Below the pieces are notes generated by a model. The model was not told the DNA's origin and did no database searches. It saw only the letters and a list, made by a program, of their open reading frames with translations. A stretch of DNA of 64,000 nucleotides from MAG-120531 sp038125995 (GTDB lineage Bacteria > Bacteroidota > Bacteroidia > Flavobacteriales > Flavobacteriaceae): contig JAYPEX010000005.1 in NCBI GenBank assembly GCA_038125995.1, positions 62,001 to 126,000 of the forward strand, given 5' to 3'. How positions within the stretch are numbered: position 1 is the first letter of the stretch; every line of letters starts with the position of its first letter. Shown here one piece after another: positions 50,527 through 60,657 of this stretch. Position numbers and translations under genes: made by a program.

Positions 50527-51786
50527 TTACACAGATTTACTGATCGTCATTAATGCATTTTTAAGCTGTTCGATTTCTTCGAATGTAGTGAATACATTGG
50601 GTGTGATTCTACATCCCTGCACGTTGTTCTCGTCGATTGGAACAGTAAAAATGCGATGCTCCTCTAGAAGTTTTTTTGCTAAGTCAGCGGGTTTCATCCC
50701 TCGAATTCCAATATTTGAAATCGCACAGCTTCTATCGTCTTCAATCGGTGTGTTGATGATAATTTTAGAATGCTTTCTAAGGGGTTTTGTCAAAGCTTGT
50801 TGAAGAGCTCTCAATCTCCCCTCCTTTTTTGTGAGTCCTATCCAATTGACATAATCCAATGCATCCTGAATTGCAAGATCCGTATGAACTGGTACCGTGC
50901 CTAAGTGATTAAGTCGTTTGATGTCGTAGAGTACTGTTTCGTGAGCTCCTAAAAGGGGCCATATCTTAGGCATTTTTTCTTTTTTGACATAAAGGAGGCC
51001 GAGCCCAAGGGGAGTGGCCAGCCATTTGTGAAGACTAGAGCCATAATAATCACAGTGAAGGTCTTCGATCTTAAACTTAAAATGACCGACGCAATGTGCT
51101 CCATCTACCAATACATCGACTCCATGGTTGTGAGCCATATCACATATTTTTTGAACGGGTAAGATGTGACCGGTGATGTTGATCATATGAGAGAGGTGGA
51201 TCATTTTAGTGTTAGGAGTAATTTGATCCTCGTATAATTTTACCAGCTGTTCATCTGATTCAGGATGATTAGGGATTGACACCGATTTTACAGTGACCCC
51301 ATAACGCTTTCCAATTTGATCAAACATCACACGCATGGCTCCGTAATCCTGTAAGGCATAGATGGCCTCGTCACCTTCTTTCCATGGGAATCCACTAATG
51401 ATGGTGTCAAGTGATTCGGTAGTGTTTCTAGTGATGGCTACTTCTTCTGAGCTACATCCTACAAAATCAGCTAGTTTTTTTGCTAATGCTCTATTGTCTT
51501 TAAAGCGGTGGGTTCTCATATAGTATGAACCGTGAAGATTCACATGATCAATATGATCTTTAAAATGTTGAAGGGTAGGCTGAGGGATGATATTGTAATA
51601 GCCACTCTCAAAGTTGATATACGCTTCTTTGAGTAGGTAGTGTGAGCGAACTTCGTTCCAGAATTCGTCAGGATCTTCAATTGTTTTAAGTTTGAGAGCC
51701 CTATTCTCGATAAGCTCAATGGGGTTGTTAAAAAAAGGAACAACCGCAAATCCAGCTGCAGATTTTAAAAATGTTCTTTTATTCAT
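50527..51786 (-). CDS. Aminotransferase class V PLP enzyme, exported
   Basis: A 419-residue PLP enzyme of the class V fold (cysteine desulfurase and isopenicillin-N epimerase group). The pocket includes EVAITRNTTESLDTIISGFP, VDVLVDGAHCVGHFKF and the PLP-binding Lys in SSLHKWLATPLGLG. The N-terminus (MNKRTFLKSAAGFAVV) looks like a Tat-type signal with KR instead of RR, so export is probable but not certain. The substrate is unknown. Confidence 0.86.
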   Translation of the reverse strand: MNKRTFLKSAAGFAVVPFFNNPIELIENRALKLKTIEDPDEFWNEVRSHYLLKEAYINFESGYYNIIPQPTLQHFKDHIDHVNLHGSYYMRTHRFKDNRALAKKLADFVGCSSEEVAITRNTTESLDTIISGFPWKEGDEAIYALQDYGAMRVMFDQIGKRYGVTVKSVSIPNHPESDEQLVKLYEDQITPNTKMIHLSHMINITGHILPVQKICDMAHNHGVDVLVDGAHCVGHFKFKIEDLHCDYYGSSLHKWLATPLGLGLLYVKKEKMPKIWPLLGAHETVLYDIKRLNHLGTVPVHTDLAIQDALDYVNWIGLTKKEGRLRALQQALTKPLRKHSKIIINTPIEDDRSCAISNIGIRGMKPADLAKKLLEEHRIFTVPIDENNVQGCRITPNVFTTFEEIEQLKNALMTISKSV

Positions 51787-51895
51787 GACTGAGGGTTTGC
51801 ATAAATATAAGTATTTAATTCGTAGTGGAATCCCATAAATTCTATCATTTAATTGAGTGTATTTTTTATATCTTTAGTAATCTAAACCTATACTG

Positions 51896-54800
51896 ATGAA
51901 AAAAATATTTTTAGCGCTATTGTGCCTTTTGGGAACCAATAGTTTTGCACAAGATTTAAACGAAGTTTTAAAAGCCGTAAAATTTAGAAATATCGGACCT
52001 TTTAGAGGAGGTAGAGCCAATGGTTCTTCTGGGGTTGTTTCCGATCCATTAACCTATTATATGGGAACCACTGGTGGAGGAGTTTGGAAGACTACTGATG
52101 CGGGACAGCGTTGGGAAAATATCTCTGATGGATTTTTTAAGACTGGGTCTGTTGGCGCCGTTTCTGTTTCTGAATCCCATCCAAATATCGTTTATGTGGG
52201 TATGGGAGAACACGCTCCTAGAGGGGTGATGACATCCTATGGGGATGGAGTATACAAGTCTACTGATGCTGGTAAAACCTGGCAACATATGGGTTTAAAA
52301 GAAACCCTACACATTGCTAGAATTATCATTCATCCAGAGAATCCAGATGTCGTTTGGGTGGCAGCTCAAGGAGCATTGCACGGTCCTACTGCTGATCGAG
52401 GAATTTACAAATCTATCGATGGAGGAAAGCACTGGAAAAAAGTGCTTTATGTGAATAAACTTACGGGTTGTAATGATCTCTCTATTGATTATTCAAATCC
52501 AGAGGTTCTATATGCCTCGATGTGGGAACATATGAGAACTCCCTGGAAAGTGATCAGTGGTGGAGAAGGTTCTGGTCTTTACAAATCTACTGATGGAGGT
52601 GAAACTTGGAATAAAATTCAAAAGGGTCTTCCAGAGGAAAAGGGAAAGATGGCTATTTCAGTATCTAGAGCAAACCCCAATTTGGTTTACTCACTAATCG
52701 AAAGTGATAGTGAAGCTGAAAAAGGAGGCTTGTTCGTTTCCAGAAATGCTGGAGATTCTTGGTCTCGAGTAAGTGCTGATCACAGACTCTTACAGCGCGC
52801 TTGGTATTATATTGAGGTAGAAACAGATCCCAATGATGAAAATACGGTTTATGTAATGAGTGCGAGTACGTATCGCTCGATCGATGGAGGTAAAAATTGG
52901 GAACGCATTCGAACCAACCACGGGGATTATCACGATTTGTGGATTAATCCAAACAATTCTAAAAATCTGTTGATTACCGATGACGGAGGCGCTGAAATCA
53001 GTTTTAATGGAGGTAAAACTTGGTCGACTCAAGACAATATGCCAACGGCACAGATGTATCGAGTAGCTGTGGACAATCAGTTTCCATACAACGTATATGG
53101 AGGTCAACAGGATAACACATCGGTAAAAATAGCGAGTATTGGAATCGGTTCTAGTGGAATTGGAAGAGAGCATTGGACTTATGCTGCAGGTGGAGAATCT
53201 GCGTTTCTAGCTTTTGATCCGGATCATCCAGTAAAAACCATGGGAGGATCTTACCTAGGTACCATTGAGCTGTTAGATATGGAGGCTCAAGTTGGAACTC
53301 AAATTATGATTAAGCCCAATTTATACCTAGGGCTTCCAGCTAGGGATATGAAATACCTCTACAATTGGAATGCTCCGATTATTAGATCGGTTCACGAAGA
53401 AAACACCTATTATCACGGGGCTCAATACCTTCTTAGAACAAGAGATGAAGGAGTGAATTGGGAGGTAATTTCTCCAGATTTAACCATGAATGATGATAGT
53501 AAACAAGGAAATGGAGGAGGCCCTTATACAAATGAAGCGGTGGGTGCAGAAAACTATGGAACTCTGTCTTATGTGACGGAATCACCACATGAAGCAGGAG
53601 TTATCTACACTGGATCTGACGATGGCTTGGTGCATCTTACCAAAGACAATGGTATGAGTTGGGAGAACATCACTCCTAAAGGATTGCCTGAGACCCTAAT
53701 CAATGCCATTGATGTGTCTCCCCACGATCCAGCAACTGTCTATATTGCTACGACTCGATATAAGTTTAACGATCATACTCCAGCCCTTTACAAGAGTACC
53801 AATTACGGGAAGACTTGGAAAAATATATCCAATGGAATTCCAATGGGTGCCTATACTAGAGTGGTTCGTGAAGACCCAGTTTTAAAAGATTTCTTAGTCG
53901 CTGGAACAGAATTAGGCTTATACCTCTCTTATGATGGTGGTAAAAATTGGGAATCATTCCAATCCAATTTACCTATAGTTCCTATTACAGACTTGCAATT
54001 AAAACACGATGATATCATCATAGGAACCCAGGGAAGATCTTTTTGGATCTTGGATGATTTAACACTGCTGCGACAGTTTGAAGGAACTTCAGAAACAGGA
54101 AAACTTTACAAGCCAGAACATGCAATGATTGCAAATTGGTATTCTTCAATGAATGGATCGAATCCAACAGGGATCAACCCTTTTCAAGGGGTTAATCCAG
54201 CTTCAGGGATGGTCATTTATTACGATTTACCTGAATTAGACAACAGTGAAGAACTCACTCTTGAAATTAGAGATGAAAAGGGAACACTTGTTCGATCATT
54301 TAGCTCTAAAAGAGATGACTCCTACGTATCCTACGAAGGAGCTCCTTCACCTGAGGCGACCTTGAGTACTAATAAAGGACTCAACAGATTTGTCTGGGAT
54401 CTGCGTCACGAGTCGTTAATGGCAACACCAAAGGTTTATATCGAAATGAGTTTTAGAGGGCATCAGGCCATCCCAGGAACCTACACTCTTAATTTGAGTT
54501 TTGGAAATCAAACGCTACAGATTGATGCTGAGGTTTTGCCGAATCCAATGTATTCAACTACCATGGAAGATTACAGAGAATACGATGCCTTTATGACAGC
54601 TGGTGAGGCGACTTTTAATGAAATGACCTCGATGACCAATGAATTATATCGTAAAAAACAATCGCTTGAATCGGTTATGAAAACAATGGACTCAAATTCT
54701 GAGGTTTATAAAAAAGCAGATCAATTACTAAATGAATTAGCTGCTTTTGACAAACAGATGGTACAGCGTCTTTCAAAAGCCTATGACGATGTAGAGAATT

Positions 54801-55009
54801 TTGTCAATGGATTTACAGCCTATTATGCTACAGCGATCAATCAATCAGATAGTGCCATGCCTAAAATCAATACGGGAGCACGTACTAAAATTGTTGAACT
54901 CAATGCGAAATGGGAACAACACAAAAAGACAGCTGTTGTTCTTTTAGAGGATAAAATTCCCTCGTTGAATGCAGAATTATTTAAAGTTGGTCTTGGAGCT
55001 ATTCATTAA
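51896..55009 (+). CDS. Secreted VPS10/BNR-repeat beta-propeller protein
   Basis: A 1037-residue exported protein (signal MKKIFLALLCLLGTNSFA). Residues 25-740 hold many Asp-box or BNR repeats (YKSTDAGKTWQHMG, YKSIDGGKHWKKV, YRSIDGGKNWERI) that form one or two beta-propellers like those of sortilin-type glycosidase-related proteins. The rest has a beta domain and a helical C-terminus. No type IX secretion C-terminal domain was seen. Function unknown; peptidase or glycosidase partners are a guess. Confidence 0.85.
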   Translation: MKKIFLALLCLLGTNSFAQDLNEVLKAVKFRNIGPFRGGRANGSSGVVSDPLTYYMGTTGGGVWKTTDAGQRWENISDGFFKTGSVGAVSVSESHPNIVYVGMGEHAPRGVMTSYGDGVYKSTDAGKTWQHMGLKETLHIARIIIHPENPDVVWVAAQGALHGPTADRGIYKSIDGGKHWKKVLYVNKLTGCNDLSIDYSNPEVLYASMWEHMRTPWKVISGGEGSGLYKSTDGGETWNKIQKGLPEEKGKMAISVSRANPNLVYSLIESDSEAEKGGLFVSRNAGDSWSRVSADHRLLQRAWYYIEVETDPNDENTVYVMSASTYRSIDGGKNWERIRTNHGDYHDLWINPNNSKNLLITDDGGAEISFNGGKTWSTQDNMPTAQMYRVAVDNQFPYNVYGGQQDNTSVKIASIGIGSSGIGREHWTYAAGGESAFLAFDPDHPVKTMGGSYLGTIELLDMEAQVGTQIMIKPNLYLGLPARDMKYLYNWNAPIIRSVHEENTYYHGAQYLLRTRDEGVNWEVISPDLTMNDDSKQGNGGGPYTNEAVGAENYGTLSYVTESPHEAGVIYTGSDDGLVHLTKDNGMSWENITPKGLPETLINAIDVSPHDPATVYIATTRYKFNDHTPALYKSTNYGKTWKNISNGIPMGAYTRVVREDPVLKDFLVAGTELGLYLSYDGGKNWESFQSNLPIVPITDLQLKHDDIIIGTQGRSFWILDDLTLLRQFEGTSETGKLYKPEHAMIANWYSSMNGSNPTGINPFQGVNPASGMVIYYDLPELDNSEELTLEIRDEKGTLVRSFSSKRDDSYVSYEGAPSPEATLSTNKGLNRFVWDLRHESLMATPKVYIEMSFRGHQAIPGTYTLNLSFGNQTLQIDAEVLPNPMYSTTMEDYREYDAFMTAGEATFNEMTSMTNELYRKKQSLESVMKTMDSNSEVYKKADQLLNELAAFDKQMVQRLSKAYDDVENFVNGFTAYYATAINQSDSAMPKINTGARTKIVELNAKWEQHKKTAVVLLEDKIPSLNAELFKVGLGAIH

Positions 55010-55076
55010 TAGTGTACAATTTTATCTAATTGATATGATATTTTAACATTATAGGTATAAAAATAATAGTATATAT

Positions 55077-55084
55077 TATTTTTG
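55077..55084 (+). promoter_or_regulatory. -7 element of the glgE operon
   Basis: TATTTTTG matches TAnnTTTG. It is followed 9 bases later by AACTAAACTAA (55093-55103), a sequence that recurs before the GH31 gene. Confidence 0.6.
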
Positions 55085-55092
55085 TGTCACCA

Positions 55093-55103
55093 AACTAAAC
55101 TAA
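55093..55103 (+). repeat. Shared leader motif, copy 1
   Basis: AACTAAACTAA lies 8 bases before the glgE ATG at the predicted 5' end of the mRNA. The same 11 bases occur at 60642-60652 before the GH31 gene, at nearly the same spacing. Confidence 0.5.
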
Positions 55104-55111
55104 TTTAAAAT

Positions 55112-57052
55112 ATGCCTAATCAAGAGCGTGTTGTCCTTTCTAACATTCAACCACAAATTGATGGTGGAACTTATGCTGTAAAACGCATTGTAGGACAAGA
55201 AGTATCCGTATCTGCCGATGTCTTATGTGATGGTCACGATGTGATTCAAGCGGCCTTATTGTACAAACACCAATCGTCTAAAAAGTGGTCAGAGATTCGA
55301 ATGATCAGCCAGACAAATGATGAAATGCAAGCCTCATTTACTGTTGATAAACAAGGAGCTTATGCATATAAACTAGAAGCTTGGGTGGATGAATCTCTAA
55401 ACTGGTTACACGGAATTGAAAAGAAGATTGAGGCTGATGTTACGGTAACCTCAGAACTCTTAGAAGGAGCAATGTATATTAAAAGGCTCTTGGATTCTAA
55501 TAAAGTTGCTCATGCATCGAAGTGGTTGGAGTTGGTTCAATTGATGGAATCTGTTGACTCCTATCAGCAAGCAATTGAAGGAGTCTTAAATCCACAGCTA
55601 AAAGAATTATTTGTCGCTTATCCAACCAAGTTTTTAAAAGCGAGTTCTGATGAATATCCCATCTACGTTGATCGAAAAAAAGCACTGTTTAGTACTTGGT
55701 ATGAATTTTTCCCTCGTTCTTCAAGTCCAGAAGTTGGAAAACACGGAACGTTTAAAGATTGTGAAGCACTCTTGCCAAGGGTTGCGAATATGGGATTTGA
55801 CACCCTTTATTTTCCTCCAGTTCACCCCATTGGAGAAGTCAATCGCAAGGGGAAAAACAATGCAACTGATGCTGCAGATGGAGATGTAGGATCACCATGG
55901 GGAATCGGTTCACAATACGGTGGACATAAAGAGTTACACCCTGAATTGGGAACACTAGAAGATTTCAAATCACTAGTATCCAAAGCCAAAGAATTGGAAA
56001 TTGAAGTTGCGATGGATTTTGCCCTTCAAGCTGCTCCAGATCACCCATGGGTTAAAGAGCATCCAGATTGGTTTAAATGGAGACCTGATGGAAGTATTCA
56101 ATACGCTGAAAACCCACCTAAAAAATATCAAGACATTCTTCCAATTTATTTTGAAACTCCAGATTGGAAAAATTTATGGGAAGAACTACTCTCCTGCGCT
56201 CTTTATTGGGTTGAGGAAGTTGGTATTAAGGTTTTTAGAGTCGACAATCCGCACACCAAACCTTTTAGGTTTTGGAATTGGTTGATCGCCCAGGTTAAGA
56301 AGAAACATCCCGATGTACTCTTTTTAGCAGAAGCCTTTACCCGCCCCAAGGTTATGGATCAGTTGGCAAAAGAAGGTTTTACTCAGGGGTATTCTTATTA
56401 CACTTGGAGGTTTAATAAATCAGAACTCACCGAGTATCTAGAGCAGCTCACAAAAGGACCTCAAAAGGAGTTTTACAGACCTAATTTCTGGCCAAATACT
56501 CCTGATATCAATCCATTCCACCTTCAAGGGGCTAATGAAGCGATGCATTTGTCAAGGTACTTTATGGCTGCGACTATGAGTTCCAATGTTGGAGTTTACG
56601 GACCTGTTTATGAATTTATGGACTCTGCTGCAGTACCTGGTAAAGAGGAGTATCACAACAGTGAGAAATACGAATGCAGAAATTGGGATTGGAAAGCAGA
56701 AAATAAGATGATGGTTGTAATGAAGAAGATCAATGAAGCGCGTAGAGCACTCCCATCCCTTCAACAAACCAACAATATTGAATTTTGTGAGTCTCAAAAC
56801 GACAATATCATCGCTTATGTGAAGTTTGATGATGCTAAGCGCTGTTTGACTTTAATGATCGTGTCATTGGATTCCTACTACACTCAAGAGGGTTCAGTGA
56901 AATTGCCGCTAAATCGACTAGGACTAGGACATATAAATCAACTTTCAGTAACCGATGTCATTACAGGTAATCAGTACCACTGGAACGCTGATTGGAATTA
57001 TGTGGCACTTCATCCAGCTTTGCCCTTCCATCTCTTTAAAATTTCATACTAA
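55112..57052 (+). CDS. glgE: Alpha-1,4-glucan:maltose-1-phosphate maltosyltransferase GlgE
   Basis: A 646-residue GH13 enzyme that extends alpha-glucan from maltose 1-phosphate. It has an N-terminal beta domain, GH13 motifs (DTLYFPPVHPIGEVNRKGKN; nucleophile D378 in FRVDNPHTKPF; general acid E407 in FLAEAFTRP) and GlgE-specific KPKFWNW-type spacing at 380-390. It starts MPNQERVVLSNIQPQIDGG. The maltokinase gene overlaps it by one base, which is the next partner in the pathway. Confidence 0.95.
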   Translation: MPNQERVVLSNIQPQIDGGTYAVKRIVGQEVSVSADVLCDGHDVIQAALLYKHQSSKKWSEIRMISQTNDEMQASFTVDKQGAYAYKLEAWVDESLNWLHGIEKKIEADVTVTSELLEGAMYIKRLLDSNKVAHASKWLELVQLMESVDSYQQAIEGVLNPQLKELFVAYPTKFLKASSDEYPIYVDRKKALFSTWYEFFPRSSSPEVGKHGTFKDCEALLPRVANMGFDTLYFPPVHPIGEVNRKGKNNATDAADGDVGSPWGIGSQYGGHKELHPELGTLEDFKSLVSKAKELEIEVAMDFALQAAPDHPWVKEHPDWFKWRPDGSIQYAENPPKKYQDILPIYFETPDWKNLWEELLSCALYWVEEVGIKVFRVDNPHTKPFRFWNWLIAQVKKKHPDVLFLAEAFTRPKVMDQLAKEGFTQGYSYYTWRFNKSELTEYLEQLTKGPQKEFYRPNFWPNTPDINPFHLQGANEAMHLSRYFMAATMSSNVGVYGPVYEFMDSAAVPGKEEYHNSEKYECRNWDWKAENKMMVVMKKINEARRALPSLQQTNNIEFCESQNDNIIAYVKFDDAKRCLTLMIVSLDSYYTQEGSVKLPLNRLGLGHINQLSVTDVITGNQYHWNADWNYVALHPALPFHLFKISY

Positions 57053-58683
57053 TGGGAGAAACGCACACTAAAGATTTGCAAAAAAGACCTTTTGAGTTTT
57101 CATGCCAGTGGAAAGATGCTTTTGAAAATGAAGAATTTTTAAATGCGTTTGCCAACGAAATTCTAGAGCGCTATATCCCTGAAAAAAGGTGGTATGCTGG
57201 AAAATCGAGCAGTTTAAAATACATTGAAATCAGTGATTATTTTGAGATGCATTCTGAAAAGAACCACTATTTTGGAATCTTGATTGAAGTTCATTTTAAG
57301 GAATCGTTCTTTCAAAACTATTTTCTTCCAATTGCCTTCATGTCAGGAGATGAGCTCGACACAAAAACGCTGATTTCTGCTGCTAGTTTTAATGGTCTGG
57401 ATGGCTATTTAGTCGATGCGCTTCATATTGAAGAGTTTAGACGACTTCTTTTTGAAAATATGATGGAGCAATCCGGAGGCAATCGAGCAGTGCAATTTCA
57501 CAAATCGTCCAAAATCAATTCAGAGCCCTATGAAACCTCTAAGTTTTTAGGAGCCGAACAGAGCAATACTTCAATCGTATACAACAAAAAATATATTTTA
57601 AAGATCTTTAGGAGAATCTATATAAGTACCAATCCAGATTATGAAATCAGTCGCTTTTTAACTGAGGTTGCTGATTTTCCAAATACTCCAAAATATGCTG
57701 GAAGTATCAATTTAAATGTAGGAGAGGAAAACGATACCATCACTCTTGGACTGATGCAAGACTTTATTCCAAACGATGGCGATGCATGGAAATACTTCCT
57801 TGGAGCAATTGATCAAATTTTTTCAGCCATTCAACAAAAATCTATTGATTTAAATCAAATAGATGAGGTAACGCTTTACAAAAAAATTAAAAGAGCTAAC
57901 CTTCCTCAACCTCTTTTGGATTGGGTTGGACCAAAATTCTTTACTCAAATTGAACAATTGGCAAAGCGTACTGCTGAAATGCATGTAGCACTTGGTTCAG
58001 ATAGTAGAGATACGGCCTTTGTTCCTGCTAGCTTTAATGGTGATTATGAAGTTTGGTTAAAAAATAGATTGATTTATCAATTTCAAAACAGACTCAATAC
58101 GATTGAGAATAATTTGCACAAACTTTCTGGAGAATCGCTGGATATGGCTCAAGAATTTCTTTCTCGTAAGCAAGAAATTAGAAGGAGATTTCTAGATTTT
58201 AACTGGACCAAACTCAAGAGCGAACGAATTCGTATTCATGGAGACTATCATTTGGGGCAGGTATTGGTAAGAGATGATGATTTTTATATGTTGGATTTTG
58301 AAGGCGAACCAGAGAGTACGATTCGAGATCGAAAGGTTAAACAACCTCCCATCAAAGATGTGGCAGGAATGCTACGTTCGTTTCACTATGCGATTTATTC
58401 TGTGATTCTCAATAATCCTGATCAATACGGTTTGGAAAAACAAGAGGCCATGGACTATGGAGAACGCTTATACAAATACATCACAGGAGTATTTTTAAGC
58501 GATTACATCAATTACGTTCAACAAAACAATTTGAATATCGGCTATATAAAAGAAGTAGAATTTCTTTTAAAATACACCATGCTAGAAAAGGCAGTATACG
58601 AATTAGGATACGAATTAAACTCAAGACCAAGATGGGCAATTATTCCTCTCAGAGGAATTATTAGCATTATCAATGAATCTTAA
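57052..58683 (+). CDS. Maltokinase
   Basis: A 543-residue kinase that makes maltose 1-phosphate from maltose and ATP. It has a cystatin-like N-terminal cap (RYIPEKRWYAGKSSSLKYIE, about 41-60), the N-lobe ending at KYILKIFRRIY, and a catalytic loop with HGDYHLGQVLVRDDDFYMLD and DFEGEP. It is not fused to trehalose synthase as in many bacteria. It overlaps glgE by one base and precedes glgB by 3 bases, so the three are one operon. Confidence 0.92.
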   Translation: MGETHTKDLQKRPFEFSCQWKDAFENEEFLNAFANEILERYIPEKRWYAGKSSSLKYIEISDYFEMHSEKNHYFGILIEVHFKESFFQNYFLPIAFMSGDELDTKTLISAASFNGLDGYLVDALHIEEFRRLLFENMMEQSGGNRAVQFHKSSKINSEPYETSKFLGAEQSNTSIVYNKKYILKIFRRIYISTNPDYEISRFLTEVADFPNTPKYAGSINLNVGEENDTITLGLMQDFIPNDGDAWKYFLGAIDQIFSAIQQKSIDLNQIDEVTLYKKIKRANLPQPLLDWVGPKFFTQIEQLAKRTAEMHVALGSDSRDTAFVPASFNGDYEVWLKNRLIYQFQNRLNTIENNLHKLSGESLDMAQEFLSRKQEIRRRFLDFNWTKLKSERIRIHGDYHLGQVLVRDDDFYMLDFEGEPESTIRDRKVKQPPIKDVAGMLRSFHYAIYSVILNNPDQYGLEKQEAMDYGERLYKYITGVFLSDYINYVQQNNLNIGYIKEVEFLLKYTMLEKAVYELGYELNSRPRWAIIPLRGIISIINES

Positions 58684-58686
58684 TAT

Positions 58687-60594
58687 ATGAAAAACAATAC
58701 GATAGCACATTCGCTTTTTACCGACTTTGATATTGATTTATTTAAAGCAGGTAAGCACTTTAATTTATTTGATAAAATGGGATCTCATCCCATGACGGTA
58801 GATGGAGTTGAAGGAACTTATTTTGCAGTATGGGCACCATCTGCTAAATCAGTTTCTGTAATTGGAGATTTTAATTTTTGGTTAGAAGGAGATCACAAGC
58901 TTTTTGTGCGCTGGGATGGTTCTGGTATTTGGGAAGGTTTTATTCCTGGAGTAGGCCATGGGAACCTTTACAAATATAAAATTCAATCACATCACAATGA
59001 TGTGGTTTGTGAAAAGGCAGATCCCTATGCGCGTTCATGTGAACACCCTCCTCTAACTGCTTCTGTTGTTTGGAGTGATGATTACACTTGGAAGGATAAG
59101 ACTTGGTTTACCAAGCGTAAAAAATTAAATCAACTCGATCAGGCGATTTCCGTTTATGAGGTCCATTTGAGCTCTTGGAGAAAAAAAGCTGATGGAAGAT
59201 CACTTTCGTATATCGATATGGCTCAGGAGTTGGTATCTTATGTACAAGAAATGAACTACACGCATGTGGAGTTTATGCCAGTGATGGAATATCCTTACGA
59301 TCCTTCTTGGGGGTATCAACTCACGGGTTATTATGCCCCTACTTCTCGTTTTGGAAGTCCAGAGGAATTTAAAGTGCTCATCGATGCGTTCCACAAGGCT
59401 GGTATTGCGGTGATCCTAGACTGGGTTCCTTCCCATTTTCCAAGTGATGATCACGGATTAGGATTCTTCGACGGTTCTCACCTATACGAGCACCCTGATC
59501 CTAGAAAGGGTTATCACAAGGATTGGAAGAGTTTAATTTTTAATTACGAACGTCCTGAGGTGCGCTCTTTTTTAATCTCTAACGCTGTGTTTTGGATGCA
59601 AGAATATCATATCGATGGACTGAGAGTCGATGCGGTAGCTTCAATGCTTTATTTAGACTATTCAAGAGAAGACGGTGAATGGGAACCAAATGAATTTGGG
59701 GGACGTGAAAATCTTGCAGCAGTAGGCTTTTTAAAAGACCTCAATTTGGAACTCTACAGTCGTTTTGAAGGGATCCAAACCATTGCAGAAGAATCGACCG
59801 CCTTTCCTTTGGTCAGTAGACCAACGGATATAGGAGGACTCGGTTTTGGGATGAAATGGATGATGGGATGGATGCACGATACTTTGGAGTATATGAAGAA
59901 AGATTCGGTCTATAGAAAATACCATCAAAACGACATCTCTTTTTCATTGACTTATACCTTTACAGAGAATTTTATGTTGCCACTTTCTCACGATGAGGTG
60001 GTCTATGGGAAAAATTCAATTTTAGGGAGAATGCCAGGTGATGAATGGCAACGTTTTGCAAATTTGAGAGCGTTATACGCCTATATGTATACCCATCCAG
60101 GGGCTAAACTCAACTTTATGGGAGGAGAATTTGCCCAATACGAGGAATGGAATTTTGAGCAAAGTCTGGATTGGCATCTCACTCAGTATCAATACCACAA
60201 AGGAGTACAAGAAACGATTAAAGATTTAAATAAACTCTATAAGTCTTCAAAGGCTTTACATCAACTGCAGTTTTCTGCAGAAGGATTTGAGTGGTTGTCT
60301 TATGACGATTCTGAAAATTCGATCTTGGCTTATGTCAGAAAGGGTAAAACGAGGAAGGATCGCTTTGTTGTCATCAATAATTTTACTCCAACACCACATT
60401 CTAATTATCAAATTGGAGTTCCACAGGGTAAAAAATTATCTCTGGTCTTTAATTCGGATGAATCGAAGTACGCAGGTTCTGATTTTAAGATAAATCAGGA
60501 ATATTTAATCAAAGAAATTTGCTCACATGGTAAAAATCAGTCGGTTATTTTGAGAATTCCACCGTTGAGCACACAAGTGTATCAAGTTTTATAA
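58687..60594 (+). CDS. glgB: 1,4-alpha-glucan branching enzyme
   Basis: A 635-residue GH13 enzyme that adds alpha-1,6 branches to the glucan made by GlgE. The CBM48 domain (about 30-130, FAVWAPSAKSVSVIGDFNFW) is followed by the catalytic barrel: nucleophile D315 (LRVDAVASMLY), general acid E368 (TIAEESTAFP) and LPLSHDEVVYGK. It lacks the extra N-terminal domain of the long GlgB forms. It is the third gene of the glgE operon. Confidence 0.96.
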   Translation: MKNNTIAHSLFTDFDIDLFKAGKHFNLFDKMGSHPMTVDGVEGTYFAVWAPSAKSVSVIGDFNFWLEGDHKLFVRWDGSGIWEGFIPGVGHGNLYKYKIQSHHNDVVCEKADPYARSCEHPPLTASVVWSDDYTWKDKTWFTKRKKLNQLDQAISVYEVHLSSWRKKADGRSLSYIDMAQELVSYVQEMNYTHVEFMPVMEYPYDPSWGYQLTGYYAPTSRFGSPEEFKVLIDAFHKAGIAVILDWVPSHFPSDDHGLGFFDGSHLYEHPDPRKGYHKDWKSLIFNYERPEVRSFLISNAVFWMQEYHIDGLRVDAVASMLYLDYSREDGEWEPNEFGGRENLAAVGFLKDLNLELYSRFEGIQTIAEESTAFPLVSRPTDIGGLGFGMKWMMGWMHDTLEYMKKDSVYRKYHQNDISFSLTYTFTENFMLPLSHDEVVYGKNSILGRMPGDEWQRFANLRALYAYMYTHPGAKLNFMGGEFAQYEEWNFEQSLDWHLTQYQYHKGVQETIKDLNKLYKSSKALHQLQFSAEGFEWLSYDDSENSILAYVRKGKTRKDRFVVINNFTPTPHSNYQIGVPQGKKLSLVFNSDESKYAGSDFKINQEYLIKEICSHGKNQSVILRIPPLSTQVYQVL

Positions 60595-60602
60595 CCATTT
60601 CT

Positions 60603-60632
60603 TGTTCACCAACTTAAACTTGGCTTTATTTG
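60603..60632 (+). promoter_or_regulatory. Promoter candidate for the GH31 gene
   Basis: TTG (60603-60605), then 19 bases, then TTTATTTG (60625-60632), a TAnnTTTG-like -7 box with one mismatch. The spacing is good. It suggests that the GH31 gene is also transcribed on its own. Confidence 0.45.
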
Positions 60633-60641
60633 CCGTCCCAG

Positions 60642-60652
60642 AACTAAACTAA
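60642..60652 (+). repeat. Shared leader motif, copy 2
   Basis: AACTAAACTAA, identical to 55093-55103. It lies 9 bases after the -7 candidate and 5 bases before the GH31 start codon. It may be a transcription-factor or RNA-level control site for the glucan genes. Confidence 0.5.
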
Positions 60653-60657
60653 AATAA

